Source: Actinophytocola sp036555685
GTDB taxonomy: Bacteria > Actinomycetota > Actinomycetes > Mycobacteriales > Pseudonocardiaceae
Assembly: GCF_036555685.1 (NCBI RefSeq)
Contig: NZ_DATBKY010000004.1
Location: 1 to 64,000, forward strand
Reading direction: 5' to 3'
Length of the DNA: 64,000 bases
The translations under genes and the position numbers were made by a program. The notes beneath the pieces are model-generated. The model searched no databases. It saw nothing but the letters and a program-made list of their open reading frames with translations, and had not been told where the DNA came from. Shown here in pieces: positions 23,093 to 30,740 of this stretch. Each line of letters begins with the position of its first letter. Positions within the stretch are counted from its first letter, which is position 1.

Positions 23093-23608
23093 TCAGCGGA
23101 CGACGCGGCGGTAACGCTGCATCCGGCGCGGGCCGGGCATGGCCATGCGGCGGATGAGGTAGGTGAGCACGCCACCGATGACCAGCCACAGGATCGCGGC
23201 GAGGCCCTCGTTCAACAGCGTGGCGAGCTTCGCGTTGCCCGGGGTGAACAGCCCGGTCAGGCCCAGCGTGATGCCCGAAGCCCAGCCGTCCACAAAGGAG
23301 GCGAAGCCGTTACTCATGTTCGCGTTGCCCAGCACCAGCACGATGTGCACGCCGAGCACGACGGCGAACAGCGCGCAGATGACCGTGATGGCCGTGCAGA
23401 CGATGTTGACCGTCCGGATCCGCCGGTAGTCCGGGTTGGCGACGCCCTCCTCCTCGACGATCTCGTCCTCGTACGGGCCGCTGGTGCGGCGCGCGGAGAC
23501 CGGCGGCGGTTCGGGCATCCGGGACGCTGCGGGATCCCGCGGCAGCGGGGGCTCGGCGGCGGGGTAGGGATCGAGCCGGGTTCGGTCGGGGTCCTGCTCG
23601 TAACGCAT
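23093..23608 (-). CDS. Membrane protein with Pro-rich N-terminus, unknown function
   Basis: A 171-residue protein. The N-terminal 60 residues are hydrophilic and Pro/Arg/Glu-rich (cytoplasmic tail), followed by two or three transmembrane segments (about 68-95, then around 115-130 and 140-158) and a basic C-terminus. A GAGGAACC ribosome-binding site precedes the ATG. It is one of the tail-plus-membrane proteins common in actinobacteria; no family is recognised. Its stop lies 6 bases from the converging udgX stop. Confidence 0.65.
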   Translation of the reverse strand: MRYEQDPDRTRLDPYPAAEPPLPRDPAASRMPEPPPVSARRTSGPYEDEIVEEEGVANPDYRRIRTVNIVCTAITVICALFAVVLGVHIVLVLGNANMSNGFASFVDGWASGITLGLTGLFTPGNAKLATLLNEGLAAILWLVIGGVLTYLIRRMAMPGPRRMQRYRRVVR

Positions 23609-23719
23609 GGTTCCTCGCAAGTCTCGACAGCTTTGTCCAGTACGGGATTCCCCGTGCGGGTACCGGCAAACCGGAGCGCGCCGATACTGCGGCCGGCCCG
23701 GCGGCGTTAGCCTGCGCGT

Positions 23720-24814
23720 GTGCGGTTGAGTGCGGTCCGGATACGCGCCGCCATGCGGCGGCGGCGGTTGGCGCTGCGCCGGATGGGGCTGCCGATCCTG
23801 CAGTGCGCGGTCGCGGCAGGCCTGGCGTGGCTGGTCGCGTCCGAGGTTTTCGGCCACCCCCGGCCGTTCTTCGCGCCCATCGCGGTGATCATCTGCATCG
23901 GGGTCGGGCTGGGGCAGCAGCGGCTGCGGCGGGTCGTCGAGCTGGTCGTCGGGGTGAGCGTGGGGATCGGGGTCGGGGACCTGCTCGTCTCGATCATCGG
24001 GACCGGGTTCTGGCAGCTCGCCCTCGTGCTCGCGCTCGCGATGACCGCCGCCGTGCTGCTCGGCGGCGGGCCGCTCATCGTGCTGCAGGCCGGGTCGTCC
24101 GCGATCCTCGTCGCGACGCTGCTCCCACCCGGCGGCACCGCAGGCGTCGACCGGATGCTCGACGCGCTCATCGGCGGCGTGCTCGGCATCGCGGCGATCG
24201 CGGTACTGCCTGGCAACCCGCCGGGGATGGCGCGCCGGCACGCCGACCAATTGGTCAACGAGCTCACCGTCGCGCTGAACAGTGCCGCCGACGCGTTCGA
24301 GCGCCGCGACGCCCGGCTCGCCGCGGACGCGCTGCGTCGCATCCGCACCCAGCAACCCATCGACGACTACCGCGACGCGCTGCGCACCGCGCGGGAGATC
24401 CTCGTCATCTCGCCGCTGCACCGCCGCCAGCGTCACCTGCTGAGGTCCTACGTGGACGCCGCCGAGCCGCTCGACCACGCGCTGCGCAACTGCCGCGTGC
24501 TGCTGCGGCGTACGCACGGTGCGCTCGTCGACGACGAGCCCGGGTCGCCCGGCCTGACCGCCGGCCTGCGCAAGCTGGCCGCCGCGAGCGAGGTGCTCGC
24601 GGCGTCGCTCGAAGCGTCGCCGGCCGACGCGCGGGCGGCGCTGCGCGCGGCCGGGTCCACAGTCGACACCGAGCTGCTGTCACACAGCGGCTTCTCCACG
24701 CAGGTGGTCGCGGCCCAGCTGCGGTCGATGACCGTCGACCTGCTCCAGGCCACCGGCCTGCGGCACGACGAGGCCCGCGCGCTGCTGCCCGCGATCAACC
24801 ATCCCGAGAGCTGA
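23720..24814 (+). CDS. FUSC-family (aromatic acid exporter-like) membrane protein
   Basis: A 364-residue protein. The first 165 residues hold six transmembrane segments with the FUSC landmarks (RPFFAPIAVIICIGVGLGQQ then RLRRVVELVVG; LLPPGGTAGVDRMLDALIGG), and the rest is a helical cytoplasmic region. FUSC proteins include aromatic acid exporters and related inner-membrane transporters. The substrate is unknown. The last 20 bases overlap the converging NAD(P)-binding protein gene. Confidence 0.8.
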   Translation: MRLSAVRIRAAMRRRRLALRRMGLPILQCAVAAGLAWLVASEVFGHPRPFFAPIAVIICIGVGLGQQRLRRVVELVVGVSVGIGVGDLLVSIIGTGFWQLALVLALAMTAAVLLGGGPLIVLQAGSSAILVATLLPPGGTAGVDRMLDALIGGVLGIAAIAVLPGNPPGMARRHADQLVNELTVALNSAADAFERRDARLAADALRRIRTQQPIDDYRDALRTAREILVISPLHRRQRHLLRSYVDAAEPLDHALRNCRVLLRRTHGALVDDEPGSPGLTAGLRKLAAASEVLAASLEASPADARAALRAAGSTVDTELLSHSGFSTQVVAAQLRSMTVDLLQATGLRHDEARALLPAINHPES

Positions 24815-25466
24815 GCGCGTTCATCTCCGGGCTGCCCAGGATCCGCTTTCCCGGGTCGGCGCCGCGGGCCAGCGCGAGCATCGCCCGGCCGACGACCTCC
24901 GTGGTCGTGATGTGGCTGCCCGCCACCAGCCGCAGCAGCGGGTAGAGCAGCGAGGTGACCCGGTAGATCGTCCGGTACAGCGTGACCTTCGACCGCGCGC
25001 CGTGCCGCGGCTGGATGTAGCCCGGCCGCAGGACGTACGCCTTGAGCGAGGTCGCCAGCAGCGCGTTCTCGGTACGCCCGCGCACCCGTGCCCACATGAC
25101 ACGGCCCCGCTCCGTGCTGTCCGCGCCCTGCCCTGACACGTACACGAACGTCGCGGCCGGATTCACCGCGGCGACGGCCCCGGCCACCGACATGGTCAGC
25201 TCGTACGTGACGCGCGTGTAGTCCGCCTCCTTCATGCCCGCGGACGGCACGCCGAGGCAGAAGAAGCATGCGTCCACACCGGACAGCTCGGCGACGCCGG
25301 ACAGGTCGAACAGGTCCTGACGGAGCACCTCGTGGAACTTCGGGTCATCGATCCCGGCGGAGCTGCGCCCGATCGCGACGACCGACTCCACGTCGCCCGC
25401 GAGCAGGCATTCCCGCACCACACCTTGGCCGACCATGCCGGTCGCGCCGAACACCAGCACCTTCAT
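24795..25466 (-). CDS. NAD(P)-binding Rossmann-fold protein (epimerase-like)
   Basis: A 223-residue protein. It starts with the nucleotide-binding strand-turn MKVLVFGATGMVGQGVVREC. 'FVYVSGQGAD' and 'LKAYVLRPGYIQP' fit the extended/atypical SDR (NmrA or epimerase-like) group. The canonical Tyr-x-x-x-Lys is not obvious, so it may be a sensor or an atypical reductase. The start ATG at 25466 sets a clean GxxGxxG. Its 3' end overlaps the FUSC gene by 20 bases, convergently. Confidence 0.8.
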   Translation of the reverse strand: MKVLVFGATGMVGQGVVRECLLAGDVESVVAIGRSSAGIDDPKFHEVLRQDLFDLSGVAELSGVDACFFCLGVPSAGMKEADYTRVTYELTMSVAGAVAAVNPAATFVYVSGQGADSTERGRVMWARVRGRTENALLATSLKAYVLRPGYIQPRHGARSKVTLYRTIYRVTSLLYPLLRLVAGSHITTTEVVGRAMLALARGADPGKRILGSPEMNALSSRDG

Positions 25467-25567
25467 CCGCGCGACAGTAGTACGAGGCCGCTCCCCGAGG
25501 TCGCCGCCCTCGTGCTCGCGGCGCCGGACGGGTTTTGCCAAGGCAGCTGCGGGGAAACACGCACGGT

Positions 25568-26383
25568 ATGCGAGTGGCGACCCAGAACCTGTTGGGACGG
25601 CAGCAGGACTGGCCGGACCGCAGGCCCGCGCTGGTGACGGGGCTGCGCAAGCTGGATCCCGACATCGTGCTGTTCCAGGAGGCGATCGTCACCGACGACT
25701 ACGACCAGCCCACGGACCTGCTCGGCGACGAGTACGAGATCGTCCACCACAAGATCCGCGAGCCCGACGGGTCCGGCATCTCGATCGCCAGTCGCTGGCC
25801 GTTCGGTCCGGCCCGCGGGATCGACCTACAGGTCAACGAACGCACGGCGGACTTCCCCGCCAGCGCGCTCGTCGTGGACGTGCGGTGGCCGGACCGCGAG
25901 GTGCCGCTGCTCGTGGTCAACCACAAGCCGTCCTGGCCCACCCCGGTGGAGTACGAGCGCGAGGTGCAGGCGACGACCACCGCGCGGGCCGTCGAGGAGA
26001 TCGTCGAGCGAACCGGCCAGCACGTCCTCCTCGGCGGGGACTTCGACGCGATGCCGGACGCGGCGAGCATCCGGTTCTGGCGCGGCCTGCAGTCGCTGCA
26101 CGGGGTCAGCGTCGCCTACCGCGACGTCTGGGAGCTGACGCACGGCGCCGAGCCGGGGCCCACCTTCTCGATCACGGAGTGCCCGGTGATCGCGGCCGAG
26201 TGGCAGACCGAGCTCGACCGCCGGATCGACTACCTGTTCGTCCGCTGCGGCCGGCGTGGCCCGACAATGACGGTCCAGCACTGCGCGCGGACGTTCGACG
26301 AGCCGGTCGACGGCGCGTGGGGCAGTGACCACTTCGGACTCGTCGCCGACCTCGAGCCACTCGACGTGGCGATCAGCGGTTGA
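25568..26383 (+). CDS. Endonuclease/exonuclease/phosphatase-family protein
   Basis: A 271-residue DNase I-like fold. Visible active-site elements: MRVATQNLLG (Asn), DIVLFQEAIV (Glu), VVNHKPS (His-like position), LLGGDFDAMPD (Asp, corresponding to the usual GDFN) and GSDHFGLVADL (the SDH motif). It probably cleaves a phosphodiester (nucleic acid, lipid or sugar phosphate). There is no signal peptide. The ATG at 25568 is divergent from the NAD(P)-binding gene across 101 bases. Confidence 0.85.
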   Translation: MRVATQNLLGRQQDWPDRRPALVTGLRKLDPDIVLFQEAIVTDDYDQPTDLLGDEYEIVHHKIREPDGSGISIASRWPFGPARGIDLQVNERTADFPASALVVDVRWPDREVPLLVVNHKPSWPTPVEYEREVQATTTARAVEEIVERTGQHVLLGGDFDAMPDAASIRFWRGLQSLHGVSVAYRDVWELTHGAEPGPTFSITECPVIAAEWQTELDRRIDYLFVRCGRRGPTMTVQHCARTFDEPVDGAWGSDHFGLVADLEPLDVAISG

Positions 26384-26402
26384 CAACGGGCCCGGCCGGG
26401 TC

Positions 26403-26627
26403 TTACTGAAGGTAGCCCTCCACCACGTTCGTCGGCCTGACCTCGGCGTCGTCGGGGTTCTCGCCTGCCGCGCGGCGGGCCCGCCGCTGGCGGAGGAGGT
26501 CCCAGCACCTGTCGAGCTCGACCTCGAGGTCCTTCAGCCGCTGTGGGTCGGGCTCCCCGCCACGCTCGAGCCGGTGCTCCTCGTCGATGAGCTCTCCGAT
26601 ACGGGACGAGAGCTGCTTGTCGTCCAT
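26403..26627 (-). CDS. DUF2630-family small protein
   Basis: A 74-residue helical protein: 'IGELIDEEHRLERGGEPDPQ' then 'LKDLEVELDRCWDLLRQRR' then 'NPDDAEVRPTNVVEGYLQ', which is the DUF2630 pattern. It is small, soluble, charged and probably forms a coiled coil. The ribosome-binding site AAAGGGG precedes the ATG at 26627. The function is unknown. Confidence 0.85.
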   Translation of the reverse strand: MDDKQLSSRIGELIDEEHRLERGGEPDPQRLKDLEVELDRCWDLLRQRRARRAAGENPDDAEVRPTNVVEGYLQ

Positions 26628-26699
26628 GCGCGACCCCTTTCCTCGATCCCATGCTCGCAGATCGCCCGGGCGACGGCCCGTGCACGTGCCGACGCCCAC

Positions 26700-26785
26700 G
26701 AGCCAGGGCCGGCGGACGTCTGCCGAGGCAGAACTCGTTGCCTCCCGGGTCTTGCAGGACCATCCATCGAGTGCCGTTGCCCGCT
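26700..26785 (-). pseudogene. C-terminal fragment of a VOC/glyoxalase gene
   Basis: On the minus strand, just past the treZ stop, the frame reads GTRWMVLQDPGGNEFCLG, the typical last strand and DPEGN-turn of a VOC protein. No start or N-terminal part exists, and stop codons precede it in frame. It is a leftover of a deleted gene. Confidence 0.6.
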
Positions 26786-26790
26786 CATCA

Positions 26791-28503
26791 TCAGACCACC
26801 GCGAACGACTCGGGCGGCAGCCGCACGTGGGTGCCGGTCACGTCGGGCTCGGCCGAGGACAGAAGGACCGCCGTCGGCCGGCGGTCCAGGAGGATCTTGG
26901 CCTCCGTCGTGCCGAGGTTGACCAGGACCCGGCGCTCGGCGCGGTGCAGCACCAGCCAGGAGTCGCCGGTGTCGACCGCGAAGTGGTCCAGCCGGGGGTC
27001 GGCCAGCTCGGGATGTGTGCGGCGCAGGGCGATCAGCGCGCGGTAGGTCTCGTAGACCTCCCGATGGGACGGTTCGGACAGCTCGGCCCAGCGCAGTGTC
27101 GAGGCGCGCACGGTCTCGGGGGACATGGGGTCGGGGACCTCGGACTCGCCCCAGCCGTGTTCGGCGAACTCCTCGCGCCGGCCATCGCGGACGGCCGCTG
27201 CCAGCTCGAGGTCCTCGAACGACGCGAAGAACTGCCACGGCGTGCTCGCCGCCCACTCCTCGCCCATGAAGATCATCGGCGTGTACGGCGAGCACAGCAC
27301 GATCGCCGCACCGCACAGCATGCGGGCCGGCGAGATCGTCGCGGTCATCCGGTCGCCCTGCGCGCGGTTGCCGATCTGGTCGTGGTTCTGCAGGTAGATC
27401 AGGAACCGATGGCCGGAGTGGCGGTGCGGGTCGATCGGGCGGCCGTGCGTGCGGCCGCGGAACGACGACCACGTGCCCGCGTGGAAGAACGCCCGCCGCA
27501 GCGTCGTCGGCAGCGCGCCGGGCGCGGCGAAGTCGTGGTAGTAGCCGTCGGTCTCGCCGGTCAGCGTCACGTGCAGTGCGTGGTGCAGGTCGTCGCACCA
27601 CTGCGCCGCCAGGCCGTAGCCGCCCGCGTCGCGCGTGGTGACCAGCTTCGGGTCGTTGAGGTCGGACTCGGCGATGAGGTGCAGCGGGCGGCGCAGGCCG
27701 GCGGCGAGCGCGTCGACCTCGGCGGCCATCGCCTCCAGAAGGTGGGTCGCGCCCTTGTCGACCAGCGCGTGCACGGCATCGAGCCGCAGCCCGTCGAGGT
27801 GGAAGTCGCGCAGCCAGCCGAGCGCGTTGTCGAGCACGTACCGCCGGACCTCGTCGGAGTCGGGGCCGTCAAGGTTCAGCGCGGGACCCCAGATCGTACG
27901 TCCGGCGAAGTACGGCCCGAACCGGTCGAGGTACGCGCCCGACGGGCCGAGGTGGTTGTAGACCACGTCGAGCAGCACGCCCAGGCCGCGCGCATGGCAC
28001 GCGTCGACGAACCGCTTGAACGCGTCCGGCCCGCCGTACGGCTCGTGCACCGCACCCCACGCGACGCCGTCGTAACCCCAGCCCGCGGTCCCGTCGAACG
28101 CGTTGACCGGCAACACCTCCACGAAGTCGACGCCCAGGTCGACGAGGTGATCGAGGCGCGCGAGCGCCGCGTCGAACGTGCCCTCAGGGGTGAACGTGCC
28201 GATGTGCAGCTCGTAGATCACCGAGCCGGCGAGCGGCCGGCCGGTCCAGGCCTGGTCGGTCCAGGCGAACGCGCCGTGGTCGTACCGCCGCGACGGACCG
28301 TGTACGCCGCTGGGCAGCCAGGACGAGCGCGGGTCGGGCAGCGGTGTGTCCTCGTCGTCGAGGAGATAGGCGTAGTCGCTGACCTCTCCGGCGGCATCGG
28401 CGTGCCACCAGCCGCGGTCGTCACGCGTCATGTCGTGCGTGGTGCCGTCGGCGACGAGGCGGACGCGGTCGCGGTGCGGGGCCCACACGGCGAAGGGGGT
28501 CAC
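26791..28503 (-). CDS. treZ: Maltooligosyltrehalose trehalohydrolase (TreZ)
   Basis: A 570-residue GH13 enzyme that releases trehalose from maltooligosyltrehalose. An N-terminal E-set domain (1-85, FAVWAPHRDRVRLV) is followed by the barrel with Asp (GLRLDAVHAL), Glu (HLIAESDLND) and Asp (LQNHDQIGNR) as catalytic residues, and the TreZ-type LPVNAFDGTAGWGYDG. The start GTG overlaps the treY stop as GTGA, so translation is coupled. It is the last gene of the glgX-treY-treZ operon. Confidence 0.93.
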   Translation of the reverse strand: MTPFAVWAPHRDRVRLVADGTTHDMTRDDRGWWHADAAGEVSDYAYLLDDEDTPLPDPRSSWLPSGVHGPSRRYDHGAFAWTDQAWTGRPLAGSVIYELHIGTFTPEGTFDAALARLDHLVDLGVDFVEVLPVNAFDGTAGWGYDGVAWGAVHEPYGGPDAFKRFVDACHARGLGVLLDVVYNHLGPSGAYLDRFGPYFAGRTIWGPALNLDGPDSDEVRRYVLDNALGWLRDFHLDGLRLDAVHALVDKGATHLLEAMAAEVDALAAGLRRPLHLIAESDLNDPKLVTTRDAGGYGLAAQWCDDLHHALHVTLTGETDGYYHDFAAPGALPTTLRRAFFHAGTWSSFRGRTHGRPIDPHRHSGHRFLIYLQNHDQIGNRAQGDRMTATISPARMLCGAAIVLCSPYTPMIFMGEEWAASTPWQFFASFEDLELAAAVRDGRREEFAEHGWGESEVPDPMSPETVRASTLRWAELSEPSHREVYETYRALIALRRTHPELADPRLDHFAVDTGDSWLVLHRAERRVLVNLGTTEAKILLDRRPTAVLLSSAEPDVTGTHVRLPPESFAVV

Positions 28504-30740
28504 GGCTCCTCCCGGACGAGCAGGGCGACCGGGTAGCGGTCGAGCAGCTCGGCCAGGGGCACGGGCTCCGCGACGCGTCTGCGGGTGAGGTGATCGGTCC
28601 ACGTGCCCGGCGGGAGCGCGAGGATCGTGTCCTGCCAGCCGGTGCGCTCGAGGGACACCGGCAGGCGGGTGGCCACCGCGACGACGCCGGTGCGGGCGAA
28701 CGCCAACGCGTGGTCGGCCGCCGGGCCGTCGGCGGTGAGCGGGCGATAGCCGGTGAAGAGACCGGGGCGCTCGCGCCGCAGGCGCAGCGTCGTGCGGACC
28801 ACGTGCAGCTTCGCCGCCCCGGTGTCGTCGACCTCCGGGAGCAAGCCCTCCTCCAGGCGGGTCAGCAACTCCGTCCGCCGCGCGTAGTCGACCGGCCGGC
28901 GGTTGTCCGGGTCGACCAGCGACAGGTCCCACAGCTCGCTGCCCTGGTACACGTCCGGCACGCCCGGCCCGGCGAGCTGCAGCAGCTTCTGGCCCAGCGC
29001 GTTCGACCATCCCGGCGGCCGCACCCGCTCGACGAACGCCGCCACGTCCGCGGCCAGCTCGTCGTCGCCCAGCACCTCGGCCGGCCATCCGTGCACGGCC
29101 CGCTCGAACTCCTCGTCGTGGTCCACCCACGACGTGCGCAGCTTCGCCTCCTTGGCCGCCTTGTCGAGGTACGCGGCCAGCCGCTCCGGCGTGACCGGCC
29201 ACGCGCCCACCAGCGTCTGCCACGCGAGCAGCTCGATCGTCGGCTCGGGCAGCGGGCGGCGCGCGGACCAGCGGCGGACCGCGGTGGCGAACTCCGGGGC
29301 CAGCTCGGCCAGCACCGCGATCCGGGCGCGTACGTCGTCCGACCGCTTGGTGTCGTGAGTGGACAGCGTGGTCATGCCCGCCGGCCAGCCCGCGTCGCGC
29401 GTGGCGGCGCCCGCGTGGAACTCCGCCGGGCTGACGCCGAACCGGTCCGGCGCGCCGCCGACCTCGTTCAGCGCGGTGAGGCGCGGGAAGCGGTAGAACG
29501 CGGTGTCCTCGTCACCCTTGGCGACCACCATGCCGGAGGTCTGCTGGATGCGGGTGGCGAGCTCGCCGCGCGGATCCTTGCGCACCGCCCGGTCCAGTGT
29601 GGACAGCGCATCCGCGAGGTCCGGCCGGACCGCGCGCGCCCGGTCGACCGCGGCCTGCCAGTGCGCGAGGCCCTCCGGCAGGTAGGAGCGGTAGACGGGG
29701 AACGCGATCATCAGCTCGGCGACCGCGTCCACCGGCGTGCCCGGGACCAGCGCCGCGATCCGCCGCATCTCGGCCACGAGCGAGCGCTCGGTGATCAGCC
29801 GGCGGCTGCGGGTCTCCTCGACGTGGAAGTCCGGCGTGGCGGCCAGCGCGGTCAGCACCGGTTCGCCGGCCGGGTCGACGAACACGCCGCACACCTCGCG
29901 CAGCGCGTCGTACCCGGTCGTGCCGTCCACGGGCCAGGACGCCGGGAGCGACTCGCCCGCCGCGAGGATCTTCTCCACCACGAGCCAGCCGTCCGTTCGC
30001 GACCGCAGCAGCCGGAAGTACGCGCCCGGGTCGGCGAGCCCGTCCGGGTGGTCGATGCGCAGCCCGTCCAGCTCGCCGGCGGCGGCCCAGCGCAGCACCT
30101 CCGCGTGCGTGGCCTCGAACACCGCCGGGTCCTCCACGCGCACCGCGGCCAGCGACGTGACGTCGAAGAAGCGGCGGTAGGTCAGCTCGGCGTTGCCGCG
30201 TTTCCAGTGCACGAGCCGGTAGTGCTGCCGCTCGTGGACCTCGTCCGGCGTGCCGCCTTCGGTGCCCGGCGCGATGGGGAACTCGTGCTCGAAGTACGCG
30301 AGCACGCCGTCGCGGATCTCCAGCGCGCCCTCGTCACCGAGGACCGGCAGCAGGATCGGTCCGCGCGCGAAGTCGATGTCGAAGTAGGACGCGTACCGCG
30401 ACTCCCGCCCGTGGGTCAGCACGTCCCACCACCACGGGTTCACGCGCGGGACGGCGACCGACATGTGGTTGGGCACCAGGTCCACGACCAGCCCGAGGCC
30501 GGCCTTCCGCACGGCGGCCACCAGCCGCTGCCGGCCCTCCTCGCCGCCGAGCTCGGGGCTGGCCCGCGTCGGGTCGACCACGTCGTAGCCGTGGGTCGAA
30601 CCGGGTGCCGCGGCGAGCAGCGGCGAGGTGTAGACGGCGCCGACCCCGAGGCGTTCGAGGTAGGGAATCAGCGAGGCGCTGTCGAGCAGGTCGAAGCCCG
30701 GCCGGACCTGGATCCGGTAGGTGGAGCTGGGGACGTTCAC
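28500..30740 (-). CDS. treY: Maltooligosyltrehalose synthase (TreY)
   Basis: A 746-residue GH13 enzyme that turns the reducing end of an alpha-1,4-glucan into a trehalosyl unit. Features: PSSTYRIQVRPGFDLLDSAS at the N-terminus, the nucleophile Asp in DGLRIDHPDGLADP, the Glu in GWLVVEKILAAGESLP and the Asp in TLSTHDTKRSDDVRAR. Length and order match the family. The start is a GTG sharing GTGA with the upstream stop (30737-30740) and its own stop overlaps the treZ start, so the three genes are coupled. Confidence 0.93.
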   Translation of the reverse strand: MNVPSSTYRIQVRPGFDLLDSASLIPYLERLGVGAVYTSPLLAAAPGSTHGYDVVDPTRASPELGGEEGRQRLVAAVRKAGLGLVVDLVPNHMSVAVPRVNPWWWDVLTHGRESRYASYFDIDFARGPILLPVLGDEGALEIRDGVLAYFEHEFPIAPGTEGGTPDEVHERQHYRLVHWKRGNAELTYRRFFDVTSLAAVRVEDPAVFEATHAEVLRWAAAGELDGLRIDHPDGLADPGAYFRLLRSRTDGWLVVEKILAAGESLPASWPVDGTTGYDALREVCGVFVDPAGEPVLTALAATPDFHVEETRSRRLITERSLVAEMRRIAALVPGTPVDAVAELMIAFPVYRSYLPEGLAHWQAAVDRARAVRPDLADALSTLDRAVRKDPRGELATRIQQTSGMVVAKGDEDTAFYRFPRLTALNEVGGAPDRFGVSPAEFHAGAATRDAGWPAGMTTLSTHDTKRSDDVRARIAVLAELAPEFATAVRRWSARRPLPEPTIELLAWQTLVGAWPVTPERLAAYLDKAAKEAKLRTSWVDHDEEFERAVHGWPAEVLGDDELAADVAAFVERVRPPGWSNALGQKLLQLAGPGVPDVYQGSELWDLSLVDPDNRRPVDYARRTELLTRLEEGLLPEVDDTGAAKLHVVRTTLRLRRERPGLFTGYRPLTADGPAADHALAFARTGVVAVATRLPVSLERTGWQDTILALPPGTWTDHLTRRRVAEPVPLAELLDRYPVALLVREEP

